From NCBI GenBank assembly GCA_045837725.1, contig JBEWZL010000260.1, positions 248,001 through 312,000 on the forward strand: a stretch of 64,000 nucleotides of DNA. The letters run 5' to 3'. Position numbers and translations under genes: made by a program. The DNA is from Vermamoeba vermiformis (taxonomy: Eukaryota > Tubulinea > Echinamoebida). Under the pieces are notes generated by a model. That model was not told the origin of the DNA. It did no database searches and worked only from the letters and a program-made list of their open reading frames with translations. Positions 1 to 13,700 of the stretch are shown piece after piece (position 1 is the first letter of the stretch; every line of letters begins with the position of its first letter).

Positions 1-69
1 CGGTGTCAATTCTATTAAATACTTAATACATTTAAAAGAATAACAATGCTTGGGTTGCAAAGTGTACAT

Positions 70-3000
70 TTATTTTTTCGGCCGTGCCTTCGCTCTTTCT
101 AATTCTTCTTTTATAAAATTTATCACTCGGGCATATCGCTCGTCTTCAGGCGATGCAGGTTTACATACATTACTATAAAAATAAATATTAGAACTCATAA
201 GGAAGTTGGATGGATCTTCGTTTGTTTTCAGATCTTACCGATGGTTCTGGTCGAGCATAAAGAACTTATGATTTTCACCTAAGAATTTTGGATTGGCTGA
301 ATCTTCATCTACAATCTAAGTCAAGTGATTAGACCAAAACAATAGCCAGATCTTGAACTAGATCTTGTCGTACCTGGTAACACGTGACTGTATGAGTTAT
401 TGGCGCACCGAAGCATGTGATCGTCTCTCCGAAGCTATTATAACAAAGTATTAATATTATTAAGGGTTAAAATAACTACTAGGCGTAATAATTATTACCT
501 CAAAGTTGACACGTGAGGAGCTATCTTTGGGAATGCTTCATTGAGTTCCTTTAATCGATTATTTTCGGGACTTAATTCTACCATGGCGGCAGTGCCTCTG
601 TTAATGTGAAGTATATGTTAGACACTTATAAGTATGAGCAGATCAGCTTCGATAAGTACCTGAAGATGACGTCCAAGTAACCTTTGTCGTAGTACGTCAA
701 TTTGCTTCCCATATGCGGTGTAGAATAAAATACTACAGCGACGGTATTATCCAAAATATTTTTATATTGCTATATTAAATATGTATTAGTACTTGTGATT
801 AAGGTTCGAAACTGCAGATCGAGATCGAGATCTACTTACCGGTTCGTTATGTGCAAATAACAACAGTTGTTTAATAACGAGGCCTCCAAAAGAATGACAG
901 ACAAATACTACCGGTCTTTTGTTTCCGACAGCAGCGAGTTTTAATTTCTCTAAAACAGCGCGTGCTTGTTCAGGGATCGGCAGTGCCGTTCCCGTCCAAT
1001 GTGACAAAAAGATCTACATGTGTTGTTAGATAATATAATATGGCTTATTATCATTGCTATCAATCTTACATCGTAACCAACGGACAGAACACGAGAGTTA
1101 GGCAGATCTTTCGGCAACCAATCTCTCGGCCATGAAACATTGCTGTTCTCTTCTGAACCTCGCCAAGTACTCACAGGATGTCCAGTAATACCATGAATAA
1201 ATCTGCATTTATGAATAAACGGGTCAATATGGATCCGGTGCCTAAAAAGGTAAAATATTTGGATCGAGCTTACACAAAGTCAACTTCAGGCTCGAAGTTC
1301 TTTCGTTCTAACTGTGACGGATCAGGATATAGCAAGTAAATGCCTTCAGCATATTTAGGGCCTTTGAGCTGTACGTCTGCAAGTGTTGCTTGTGTTCGAA
1401 TCGCTTCAGATCTGACCGTCGGATCTTTCGACAATAAACCTTCTCTCAATATGACCTTTAACTCTGACTTGTCTTTTAATGCTTTAGGCTCTACATTGCA
1501 ACATCAATGTTAGTACTTTAACCTTAGTATTAGCCTATCTATAATCTTACCATTGACGGCAAGGTTAGCTATGGCACGCATCATGTACCGTTTTGTTTCA
1601 AGCGTTTGACTCTTGTTAAGCATTACAACTGAATAGAATGTCAATAAATTGTTAGTTTTGAATGCAAATGCTGCTTTACCTGTTTGCCAAAGTTCACTGT
1701 CTTGCGATACAACCCTTTTTGAAATTGCAGCTGTGCGGATAGGGATTAATATTTAAAAAATCCTTATTAATCATAATGAATGAATAAATCATACCGTTTC
1801 TAAATACATTTGAACAGATTCTTGCCACTTGAACTTCAAATTTGGGATCGGTAAAAGTAGAAAGAGTGTTTCTGCTGACAATATCATGATCAGCTACATC
1901 CTCATCTTCTTCAATTAACCGCAGTATATCATTGGCCCCTTTTTGTGCAGGTTGCGTTGCATTTTTCGGCTGCGTTCTGAATTGCTTGATCAGCTGAAAC
2001 AAACTGTCGTTGTTCTGCAGCTTGCTCGATATTTTTTCTAGGAAGAAAATGGTAACATTAAATCATATACTAGAATTCATAAATTGTTGACGGAGTAAAC
2101 TAAGGTTTGTAACGAAATTGATTGAGATCAAAGATCCGTTTTCCTAAAAAGGAAATCGGTTTTGGTTGAATAGTCTTACCACTTGTAGTTATATTTCCAA
2201 GAGCCACTAACGCGGATAATCTTAGCCTCGTATTGTTCTCAATATTGGTGCAGTAAAACAAGTAGTCGATCCATTCTCTTCGTCCAACCAGTGCTTTGAA
2301 CCCTTCACCGACTGAAATATTCGCCAATGCGCGCACAACTTGCTCGTTAATTTCATTGCTCTTAAATTGGCACAGTAATCTAATGTTAGATAAAATTTCA
2401 AGGGACTGTTCGCCAATTGCCGGATCCAAGTTATCATCGAGGGCTATATTTGCGATAGTCCTAGTTATCGCTATTTTGATGCCTATATTCGGCATAGAAT
2501 TCAATGCTCGCAGCAGATCCAACATTTGACCTTGCGCCAATTCAAACTGCGATAAAGTTTTGAGTCCTAATGAATGAATATTAGCGAATACTGTGCGTAT
2601 TTGATGAACGATATTACCTTTTTTAGAAGTACTCGCAATCGATCGTGCAATTGTCTTGGCAAATTCAGTGTCTTGCGTGGATAACAAGTGTCGCAAAGCA
2701 GGTATTTGAGCTTGTTGCAGAACTTCCTCGCTCAATCGATCTAAGTATATTTAGACTATAGTAACATATTATTATCATTTGCGAGGTCGTACCTCGTGAA
2801 GCTAATCGCGTTACTGTCTTTGCAATTTGTTGCAGGATCTGCTGATCGCTGACATTTAGAGCCACAACGCATAATTGGCGTATTACACCACTACTTAATA
2901 TCTCACTACTAATCTCCTCTAAATTTTAACAGAATTAGGCTCGGAGAATTAAATTTTCGGATTAATTTTTTCCGTACCGTGCGCTGCGAGATTTAACAGA

Positions 3001-4294
3001 GCTTCAGAAATATTAGCAATCGTTTTAATATCACGACTGCGTTTTAGACTAATAGTAAAGGCTTCTAAAGCACCTTTATTCACCATAATAATCGCTGACT
3101 CGTCTACAAATGAAAAAGTTAGTGGATGTCACTTTGTGCTTTTTGAATTTTCTTGTGAGTTCAAATTGATATTAATAATATTGCTTATTATCATATACGT
3201 ACATTTCTTTGCTAAGTATGCGAGCGAAGACGATGCTAATCGTGTTGAATAGCCATCTTTAGCGTGGCTCAAAGTGTCGATTGACTTGGGCAAAAATTGA
3301 TAATGAACATTACGCCGTAGTTTCGTGTCTATTAGTTAATATGAGATATTTAAGTAATATTGCGTATTTTAAATTAATTTTACCTGCTAAACTTAAGTAC
3401 GTAGTTGTTGAAACGACACCTACTGCGGTAGTGGCAAACAAATATTTTTTCCAATTCGCTAATATTAAATAAAGACGATATTAATTATGATACTCCTATA
3501 ATGAGTTGTAATACAGGTGATTCAATTTAGGATATTTTAAAATAAAGGAAAAGGGTTTCCGAAAAATTCAAAAAATTCGAAACAATAAATGTAGTGGACT
3601 TACATCGCAAATGAGCAAAAATTACAGTCGACCGTTTAGATTGAGGTGCACTGGTGCATAAATATTTATTTCCTTGCTTTGTGACTTTGAGATCTAATTT
3701 TTCTGTGGCTCTACGAAGGGACGTAGTGTTTGTATTCTTTATATGAATATGACTCCGAATATGGCGTATAGTATTTAAAATATTCATTCCATAATCGGTG
3801 GTGAAGTGTTGCACGGGTAAAGTCTGATCGAAAAAACGGCCACGTTAGGTAGTCGAGTGTAGTCATGGATCTCGCAAATTCTACGGGCAATACCATATCA
3901 AAACACAAACTTTCCGTAGAGGCCCTATGGCGCACTTTGGCGCTGTGCAGATCCCCGCGGATCAGATTTTGCGGGTCGCTTTTTCGCGGTTGAAGTGCAG
4001 GCTGTATGCGTTTGGTGGCGAAATCTCGTTCAAGCTTATTGTTCGACCACATGCAGGCAATTGTATCATCTGTAACAACACTGCGTTTGTTTTATCCAGA
4101 TCGAAGCTCAAATCGTTGGAAAGCGGAGGCAGAAGAATAAACATTAGAATACACAGTGCACGGCAAGGAGCCACGATTTGCCACTAGAGACCGATGCCCT
4201 TCCATTTTTGGATAAAGACTATTACGCCATTGGTCAGCATTATTTTTAGAGCGGCCAATAGAATCAATAGCGCACGTCCCCTAAACGGCCACAT
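70..4294 (-). CDS. SERAC1-like serine hydrolase with armadillo-type N-terminal region (multi-exon)
   Basis: Alpha/beta-hydrolase of the SERAC1 type; in animals SERAC1 acts in phospholipid remodelling at mitochondria-ER contacts. The 3' exons read, in order, WPRDWLPKDLP, VVFVCHSFGGLVIKQLLL (nucleophile Ser in CHSFGG, about 960-850), VFYSTPHMGSKL (about 740-700), RLKELNEAFPKIAPHVSTL, then NPKFLGENHKFFMLDQNHR with likely Asp/His members of the triad. The last exon ends ELERAKARPKK with its stop at 70-72. Exons between about 1.3 and 3.6 kb are helical repeats (ANIALDDNLDPAIGEQ, VRALANISVGEGFKALVGRR), as in the SERAC1 armadillo-like region. The start is unresolved: a codon at 4294 opens a hydrophobic stretch (MWPFRGRALLILLAALKIML) that could be a membrane anchor, and other starts lie at 4174, 4052 and 3889. 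It is divergent to the RasGEF gene with under 100 bp between starts. Family call sure, 5' end not. Confidence 0.8.
2140..2155. repeat. TTTCCTAAAAAGGAAA element
   Basis: 16-base inverted repeat with arms TTTCCT and AGGAAA, near an exon end of the SERAC1-like gene. Confidence 0.75.
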
Positions 4295-4372
4295 TTATTA
4301 AATTAAATTACGATAAGAACCACAAATGTTATATATCAATATTTAATATTGGAAGCATATTGTTGACAACAT

Positions 4373-7300
4373 ATGGAGCGGCCAGGTCTAACTGCGAACG
4401 TTCGAGACTCGATAGAAGATGAGATTGCAACCTCCCGTTCCGCAGATCTGTTTCAGATTTTTACAAAGCAACGGTTCATATTGAAGAAAGAACGAGAATA
4501 TTTGAAGGCTATACAGCGGGTTGTATCATCGAAGAAGACGCTCGCGAGAGTTGATACAATTACAGATTTCAATCCGCTAACAAATACCTACTTCACGAGC
4601 CAAGGACCGCCGCCACCGGTGGAAAAAACACCCCAAAAAAGGAAACTAAACAGAGCAGCATCTGTTGCCGTCGGTGATGTAGCCGCATTCAGAAAATTAG
4701 AAGAGAAGCAAAAAGATCGAAATCCAAAACCGCGCTTATCGAAGAGGCTCGAAAGAACTCAATCGGAACCGTTCATTCATTCGTGGGAATTTAACAACAT
4801 TGATATCACGAATGAACTCGTTCTTCCCAAGCATGTTTTCAACGGGACAATGCAAGTTTACCTAGCTCAGAGATGGCGCGAAAAACGACTTCGATTAAGC
4901 TTTAGCGCTGCCTCGTTGAAAGAACATATGGCACAGTTTGATATACACGAGAGACCTCAACAGGAAGACGAAGTTCCTTCGGATGTCAGGTAACGACGAT
5001 CGAACCAAAACCGAATTTATTCAGATTGGCGTAATAAATATTAATATAATATTTAGGGATTTATTAAAAGAAGACCAAAAGAATCGTCAAGTCAAAATTA
5101 TGTTCGAAATTAACAAAGAAGGAAAACAAGTTGTGGCCGCTGGAAGCGCATCCGATTTACTTTCCTCGCTTATCGATAAAGAATATATAGGTAAGTAAAT
5201 CTTTCATCGTATATGTGACTCGTATTTTTAAGATTAATTATCCCGCAGACGCAAACTTTATCGAATTGTTCTTGTTCTCGCACGACTACTGGATCTCAAG
5301 TGCCGAACTGATGAAGGCTTTGACGAATTAGTAAGTAAATTCTAGTTATAAGTGCTATATAAAGCTTATAGACTAACTTAGATTAGTTACCGCAAACCAA
5401 TTAAAGATTCTGCCGATCCGAAGGCAAAGCATAACGAAGTAATTGCATTTGTGATTAAAAAGCGGTAAGTGATTTTTTTACGCTAAAAATACAGCAAAAT
5501 TCCCTATTTCTTGTTTTATTGTAAGCTTGCTGTCTTTGTTTCGGATGCAGATCTGACTTTTTTGTACAGAATAGTTTTATTGCTGCAATTATGGCTAGAA
5601 GACCATATTTATGAGATTAAGGATCCTGATACTGTTCAACCGCTGAATCAGTTTATTAAAGAGCTCGAACAATCCAAAAATGAAGCCGAAAAGAAATGGA
5701 GCGAAATGTTAATGAAGAGTTGGACTCATTCCATGAAAAAGGTGCGTAGTATAAGCACATATTTTATCAATAATATTAATGAATTTCATTAGGCGCACGA
5801 GTTTTCGATTTACTGTCGTCCGACAGCGGATTTGGCCGAAGAAAAGAAAAAATTGTACAAGAAAAACCCAGCGAAGCTATCGTTCTTAGATATCAATCCT
5901 TCGGAGCTAGCAAAGCAGATGACATTATTTGACTATCATCTGATTGGTCGTATTGCTCCCAACGAATTTTTCAATTGCAACAGAAAAAGCGGTAGATCTC
6001 CGAACGTGGCGGCATTAACCGAACGAAATCACCGAGTACGTAATATAATTATATATAATACTATACTAATAATAATATATTATATTCAGGTTACAATGTG
6101 GGTCGCTACAGAAATTTTGTCAACTGCTAACGATAAACAACGTGCAGTTGTGATTGGAAATTTCATTCAATTAATGCTCGTAAGTTTAATACATGATATT
6201 TTATTATCGGATAATGGTGGCTAATGTCGATTAATGCAGAATTTGATGGAGTTGAGGAACTATCAAAGTTTCATTAACATTTATTTCGGCTTGAAACGAC
6301 CGCAAGTGACACGATTGAAAAAGACATGGAGCGTAAGAACAATATGAAATTATATCAATATATAACTCGGTCTTATATTAATATTTTGTTTTTAAGTTAC
6401 TGAGCAATAAGTTGAAGCAACGTTGGGAAGAATTCGATTCAGTGATCACGCTGCAAGGATTGATTGAGTTTTTCGATAGGACGTTGTCGGAGCCACTTCC
6501 GAAAGTTTTGCCGTCTCGTAAGAACATTTTTAAACTTGCGGAATAATAACTAATGACGCTAACCCGAAACAGAATTGTTTTTGCGCTACATTGCCATTCA
6601 AGAACAAGAGCCAGAATTCTACGAAAAAGACAACACGTTATTGAACTTCATTAAACTGCGAGGACTGGGTTTGATCGTGAAACACATCCGGCACAGTCAG
6701 GTCGGACTTTTTCCGATTGAAGAAGTGGATTATTTGCAGGCCTATTTAAGGAACCATATGCAGTATTTGGGAGAGGAGCCGTTAACGAAATTATCGCACG
6801 GTGTAAGGATTTAATTCAATTATGACTCTTCAATATCAGATACGCTAAATTTGGTAATTTTTTTCAGATTGAACGAAAGCAAGTTCGTCACCGAAAATCA
6901 GTGTTAGTTGTGCCCGAGAGCAACGGAGTTAATATTTTGGATCAATCATTGAACCAGCACGTGACGAATCTGATCAATACTGTCGTGTTGACACCACGTG
7001 ACACGCTCGTGCAACAAATTCACAACGAGATGTTGACCAAGTGGGACAGACCTTACACTAAGTGTTCCATTGCCGCGGACTTGCCGAGATTGGTCACAAA
7101 GGCAAGTACAATGCAAATTCATGACATATATGAATACGAATACTAATGTATTGGTTGAAATATAGATTCAAATAGTCGATGAACAAGGACAAATTATGAT
7201 CATTAGAAATTTCTTTCAGGGCAAATCACTCAAAAAGAACGCTACGAGACCACAGCCACAGTCCGTCAAAGAATATATCAACATTGTTTTATCGATCTGC

Positions 7301-8369
7301 GCATAGTACGTACTTTTGGAAAAGTCATTTCCTTATTTGGAAAAGTCACGTGTCATACTAATTTATCAATAATGCAGTAAGATGAATTTGGTCAAAGAAG
7401 CAGCAGCGATTAAAGTTCGTTTCGAGGAATATTTTAACCCTCCTAAATGGCAAGCGAGTGCGGCACCCAAACAATTGAGTAGCAGTGCTGAAGTCAAAAA
7501 GACTGTGCCGACATTAGGCACGAGCCCTGGTCGATCAGGACTGATGATTCCACGCTCAGGCAGCAGTCCGGAGCTTGAATCACCGCGGCTGTCGAGTTCA
7601 CCAATTACTTCTACGGACACTTATTCTCCGCCGCCAGTGTCACCGCGCAAACGAATTTCAATTGGCCGCGCACCGCAGTCAGTGAACAGCCCTTCGATTG
7701 AAGTTACTGGCCATTCTCCGCGCAGTACTTCGTTAGTGAGTCTCAACAAAGATCCAGAAGAACAAGATCTGAACAAGGTACGAATATTTAAATTCTTATA
7801 TTTATTATTCTTCGCAGCAATTATTTATTTTTACTTGTACTCGCTATTTATTTATGAATAGATGATTTTAAATGTAACTTTAATTTAATATTTATTTTTA
7901 GACTTTGGATCGGTTCATCAAGGAAGTACTCGGCGAAGAAAATCCCTTAGTAAGGCTGCTTAAATCAGCTGCTTCACAAGGAGTCTTATCGCCAGCATGG
8001 GTGAGGCTGAAATTGTTCTTATTGGTCGATTTTCCGTTCAAAGACGTGAAAGACAAGGGCTGGATTATCGTCATTGAATTTAGCGCCAATGAAATTCGCG
8101 TAATTCACAAAAAGAAAGAGCGAAGTGCGGATGAGACTGAAGAAGGCACGCCTGACTTTGAATTCTGTTGGGAACTCACGCTAGTGTTTCCTTTGACTAT
8201 GGATCGGTTAATCCGTACGCAGTTCGTCATATCGAGCTATAATGTTGCGGATTCGATGCCTAAAGCGCAACAAGCGGATTTCAAAACTATTATGGATCAG
8301 TACAAAGGACAAGGTTATAAGCGTAATAAGAAGAAAAAGAAGGTCAAGCACGTTAGTATGAACATGTAA
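4373..8369 (+). CDS. Ras guanine nucleotide exchange factor (RasGEF_N + CDC25 domain)
   Basis: Activates a Ras-type GTPase by GDP release. The N-terminal ~200 residues (MERPGLTANVRDSIEDEI...) are charged and unrecognised. After introns near 4990 and 5190, NFIELFLFSHDYWISSAELM starts the RasGEF_N domain, ending around QLWLEDHIYEIKD. The CDC25 catalytic domain follows: LAKQMTLFDYHLIGRI, VTMWVATEIL, LMELRNYQSFINIYFGL, LKQRWEEFDSVITLQGLIEF, LPSQLFLRYIAIQEQ. The catalytic domain is split by about seven short introns. A Ser/Pro-rich linker (7.4-7.8 kb) leads to a C-terminal module of ~150 residues (VRLKLFLLVDFPFKDVKDKGWIIVIEF, about 7905-8369) with a KKKKKVK tail; I do not recognise this module. 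The start is the first ATG after the short divergent intergenic gap, and the stop is at 8367-8369. High confidence in function, moderate in each splice site. Confidence 0.9.
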
Positions 8370-8518
8370 ATAGAAAATAAGTATCGTAAGTACCAGCAAA
8401 ATGAATCGTTATTTCCTTTTATGGAAAATGATGTTCGAATGAATTTTCTAACGTTACATTTTCATTGCATAGGTTGTAAAATAAATAGGAAAAGTTTATC
8501 ATAAAGAAGGTAACTATA

Positions 8519-10672
8519 TTATAACTGTACATTTGTTGTATCGTCGCCAGCAGCAGTTGTCGGTTTGTCCGAAGAATTCGTTGGTGAACGAGAAGTCGTC
8601 ACTTGTTGCGGCATATCAAACAAGAATATTCTCGCGAACGAGTCGAATAACATGGCTGACGCTAAGAAGAAGCAAGTGATTAAATAAGCTTTTGGTTCTT
8701 TGTCTTCGATCGCGAAAGCAATTGCTGTTATAATGAGGCAAAAGCGTGCAACGGCGTTGAGAATCATCTTTGAATTAACCTAATGAAAAAGCAACACGTA
8801 AGTACATAAATTTTATTGCTAGATTCGGTTCACATTTAAATTTAATTTTCAATCGCAATTTCGATTTTGATTAAATTTCTGTCCGAAGATCTTTCTTATG
8901 GATAATAAACTAATTTTAATAATGCTTATAGAAAGGTATTATATTCAAGGGGTACTTACTCGACTTAATCGTTTTACTCGTTTGAGTTTTTGCGCTGCTT
9001 TCATTCTTGAGGCGATCCGAGCAGCGGTAACAATGTAAAATATCAAAAATCCCGTTGATATGACTAAGTATATAACCGTAATAGGTGTAGTAGCTCCAAA
9101 GTCCAAATAATAGCCAGTTATAATTACAATGATGTCTGCGGCTATTAACGTCAGCGTAATGACGAAAAACGGAATTTTCAACCGCGATAAGAACGGATGA
9201 ATTTTAATCGACGAGTCCGTAATGATTTCATGCCTATTTAAAGTAAGTATTATTATTAGTATTACAATCTAACTACGAAATTAATAACTAATAATAGCAA
9301 AAACGAATTTTACTAAAAAAGGAAAAATTTTGGTTGGAGTTCTATACTACGTACCAATAGAAGGTTACTAATACGAAAGTAGCAGTACCAAAGGGCAATG
9401 CAGCAGCATTGACCCAAAGACTGAACGCGGTTGGAAGTTGTTGAAAACAGCCAAGCGGATCTATCAACAACGAGAAGATTCTCCCTATGAAATTATAGTA
9501 AGCATTAGTATACTAAACAAACCCTTATTATTGGTTAATAATAATTAAATGACGGCGTTTAGAAACGGAATTTCGGCATGTCGCGATCTGGACGCATCCG
9601 TGTCTTACAAATATTAGCAATGAACTCCAATGCAAGACAGACTTGCGGCACGTTAAAGTGCGAGCCTTGAGCTTTGATGTACATGATCAGCTTGTACAGA
9701 CTGTAGCCGAGTAAGCCGAGAATTGTCGCCCCAAAAACGACTCGTGACACGATAATTGCTGCCAAGTGGTAAATAATCACGCTCCATCTATTGCCTGCAA
9801 ATAAAAGATACGTTAATTAATATACCTATTCAATCGTACTTAAACTTTGAAATCACAAATAATCAGATCCGGATTCCATTTCGCCTCGTGACCGCGCGGC
9901 AATTTTTATACGTGATTTTGTTTGAAAAGCGATCATATTGTACTTTGTATTATAGTGCATTACCTTCGGAAGTAAGAGTGATAAAAATATCAGATCCGCT
10001 GTTGACTTCATCGATGACCGGTGTAAACGCTTTGATGTTCACGGATGCGACTTCAATTTGAATGTCTGAAGCGTCTTGACCACTATAAATACAAAACTCG
10101 CGACCAGGTATTTCTAATAATGCCTATAATTAGCTGTTGTAGCTGTGAAATTTATGTCCGGTCCCGTCGACCGAAATGTGACACGTATCATTTAAAGATT
10201 TCGAATTAAATCGAATTAAATCAGTGAATTTTGAAATTAAAATCCAATCATTAATTAATAATATTAACGTACCATCATTAGTTACATGAATGACGGCTAT
10301 AGCGCCGAGATCTCGAAGTGCGATAATTTTAAACCAAAAATCTCGCTTCGGCAAGTCGATTATGAACGCAATATTGCCAGCTATATCTACCGCGGTATCA
10401 TTCACTAATTTTCCTGATATTGGTGCAAACAGGGAGTTCCAATTATCGCCTACGAAATCCAGATCAAAGTTAGAAATCCCGTAGATTTTCTTATTAGTGT
10501 CAGAATATGGTTATTAAATCTTATTCTTACCTTTTCTATATATTTGCGCTGATTCGATTGCAGTTCCGTTTAGCGGACCGGATTCGATCAGGACAAAAGC
10601 TCTCGAGGAACAGACGACCACCAATAAAAGTACGAGGACCAAGTAGATAGACCTACTCGTCATTAAGGTCAT
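8519..10672 (-). CDS. PA-like domain / seven-transmembrane protein, paralogue A
   Basis: Signal peptide (MTLMTSRSIYLVLVLLLVVV, start at 10672), then an exon ending AIESAQIYRK. The extracellular part (IAFIIDLPKRDFWFKIIALR...AIAVIH) resembles a protease-associated (PA) fold, where KIA...AGAVGV is typical; this is my inference. Then come IPGREFC, ASVNIKAFTPVIDEV and ITLTSEG. Seven hydrophobic segments follow: VFGATILGLLGYSLYKLIMY, VCLALEFIANIC, ALPFGTATFVLVTFYW, FFVITLTLIAADIIVIITGY, VIYLVISTGFLIFYIVT, ARFCLIITAIAFAI and ACFFLASAMLFDSFARIF-like. Short Ser/Thr-rich cytoplasmic tail. Exon order and motifs (DPLGC, SHFNVPQ) match paralogues B-D at 22-31 kb on the other strand. It is the most divergent of the four. 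I do not recognise the family; a GOST-like or other orphan 7TM group is possible. Confidence 0.75.
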
Positions 10673-10798
10673 TATATTTTAACTTTAAGTTGTATGTGTT
10701 GTCGTTTCAAGAGCGAAGATGAAAATAACGAAATCTGTTCAATTCAGCAAAGTAATCGCGAAGCGTAAAAATACACGTTTAATACCTGTGAAGAAGTA

Positions 10799-13700
10799 CT
10801 AGAAATTCTCACACTCGCAATTTGGTTCGTCCTTAGTGATTATTCTCCGTGATTTTTCATCTTCTGGAGTAAGTATTGTGCTCGCAAAGCACTTCTTGGT
10901 GAGCAAAAGCTGTGTTAAGGCCATTTTTGTTTTGGTTTTAGGCGCAGCTGGTTTAGTTGGCTTCATGCTTTGCAGTGCAGCCAATGGACTTTGTTTGTTA
11001 AATAGTTCAGGCGTCAGCAACATGATTGGTTGCTGAGGATGAGCCAAATTATGTGCAGTAACTGCCTTACATACTGACTTGCTGAACTGCCATCCTGATA
11101 AAATCTTACTTGATTGAGTTTTCTGCTCATGGCTTATAATTAACTTACTCGTATCCAGTAATGAGGCTGGTTGATTTCATTTGCAGCACTTCTGCATCTG
11201 CTCAAGAGTTCTGTGGTGCCTGAAAAGAAGTTGTTTGGGTCAAGGGACTCCAAAGCTACTTTTGCAGTCTTTGGGTCCACAACTGCCTCGCTGAAATTGG
11301 TTTGAATGCAAACAATGGCTGTGATTGAAGTTGTGCTTTTAAGGCCTGTAAGGAAGGTCTGCTCATCTTTCAGGACCCTTTTTGAGACAATAGTAAATCC
11401 TTGTTGGAATGAGGTTGTTGGTCTAAGAATAAATAATTAGTTACAATGCCTGCAGTAAGACATAACGTACTGTTGCAGCTTGTTGAAGTATTCCCTAAAG
11501 GAAAGCAGGCGACAATCACTGATCATGAATTTCTGGAGAACTTCATTATTTAAGACACTTTTGTCACCACCCAAAGCTAATTCATTAAGTGATTTTCCCT
11601 TGTGTTGCTTTAAAAGAGCAAATGCAAGCAATTCTCCAAATTGACCAGCTGCAAAGCGTTTGTTTTGGGAAGGTGCAAAGTAGAGTAACAGCTAAATCAA
11701 AGATAAGTACACCAGATAATACATATTTGTTGGTATTTACCTCCTCAAAGTCGATCATACTCTCCAGCCTGCTACTAATAAATTCATCTGTGAGTGGAAC
11801 TAAAATGTTCTGCTGTGGATCATTTTCTAGGTTTCTCATTAATCCTTCAGCTCCTACTGGCAGAGGTATCAAGCCAGTCTCAAGTAGTAGCTGCAAATCC
11901 TGGTGAGTTGCTGCAATTGTTGTGTGACCAACTGCAATTCTAGCCAAGAATTCATTTTGCCACTGCTGAGGTTAGCAATGGAGCTTGATCAAGTGTTTGC
12001 ACTTACCTCTATATTGCCAGCATCCATCATTCGTTCAACATATTCATTTGCCAGGGCTTGCACTTGGAGCTTTTGTTTATCAATGGCTTTGTCCATCACA
12101 GACTCCAGGGCCAGATTTCTGTTTTGACAAAGTTCCACTGAAAGCTGGACCAGAATTACTAACAGAAAGAACAAAGTAACCACTTACAGTTTGCCAAAAT
12201 CCCCATAAGTATGCTGGACGTACAGCAAAGGGCCTGAGTTCTTCAACTTTTTGCACAAACTCAGGAGTAGGTGCAAAGGTGCTTGTTAATTCAGAGGTAA
12301 ATCTTTTCCATCGTTCATTAGGCTCTTCTGTCCAGTAAAATTTGACTATTTTAAGGCGTCCACGAGGTGGTACACCCCTTTTAGGCAGGTCAAGTTGCCT
12401 TGTGGCAAAATGAGTTGCCAGTACAACTTGCTGAAAAAATGTTAGAACAAGAAAATCACCCATTCACTAACTTACTGGTAGGCTAGCTGCTTTTACAAAT
12501 TCTTCCATGGCAACTCTCATCAAGTACAAGAGTGAGGTGTTTTGATGGTAAGATTGACTGTCTGTCAAGTGCGAAGTATTTGCAGATGGATTTTTGGTGC
12601 CTAGTTTCCTTTCCAGTGCAAGTTGTTTATATGAAGCCTACATATAAGATTAGACCAAAGCAGCTGATAATAAAGTGTACCATTGTTTCCCAAGGGTGGT
12701 GCAGAAATTGTCCTTCCTCAGTGTAAAACTGTAAAACTTCATCATAAAGAACTGCTTTCAATCCAATTTCTTTTGCATAGCTGTTCATCAGATTGCTAAA
12801 TGCTAAGAATGCCGTTGTATCATGCGCATACAGTGCCAAGTTGTCTTTGTACATTTCAAGAATATATAGTTTTGGGCCAGCAGCAAGAATTGTACGTAAA
12901 AATGCTTCATTAAGGTTTTCTTCCTTAAAGTGAGACGCTTGTAAAAGGAAGAGTAAGGTTCATGAGAAGTATTTTCGTATGTCCTACCATATTTGTCAAA
13001 GAACAGTTTCGCAAATTGAATGAATGTCATTGGGATTAGTGCAGTTGCTTGGTAAGCTGTTCGTGAAAAAGTGATTTCGCTCGTTTGGTCGGCAACTTCG
13101 CCTCGTGGAATTTTCAGATCCTTGCGAAGGCAGTCTATAAAAGCCAACAATTGCGACAAGAACTGTTCGTGCTCTAAGAAGCGCAGCAAAATTGCACGGT
13201 TCTGCAAGCAGTACTGATAAGCTAGATGTGATTTGCCGTAGCCACTTGCTAAAAGCTCGTTAGCGTTTGGAGGATCCAACAATAACGTATTATTGTACCT
13301 TGTATTATTGTAACCAACTTTCGATTTTGCGCATCACCGATTGCGCTAGATGCAATGACATTTTGCAGTTCTCGCAGTACTTGCTGCATTTTCGGGGCGT
13401 CAGATCCAGGTTCATTAGATCTGAAATCGTTGAAGTAAAAGGACGCCCAAACCGAGCCTCCCCCTGTTTCTAAGGATTTTGGAGCTATTAATTTCGGCGA
13501 AAATAAAGCCTTTTGCACTTCTAAATTGCTGGATAAGTCAATTGCTTTTTTGATGGCCTGCAGATGCAAATCCAAATCCAGATTTAACTTCGGAATTTGA
13601 GACCTCTCGGTGCGGGCTTAAATATCAATACAATTAATACGGAATTAAATAATTTTCGCAGCTTACTTGTTTTTTTTCTCGTAGGCAGTACTGGGTACAG

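Noticed and set aside
815-832. GATCGAGATCGAGATCT as a microsatellite
   Set aside because: Only two to three units, too short to call a repeat array; listed only as part of the GATC bias.
3927-4187. Plus-strand open frame between the SERAC1-like and RasGEF genes
   Set aside because: Overlaps minus-strand frames that fit the SERAC1-like 5' region, and has no domain or splice context of its own.
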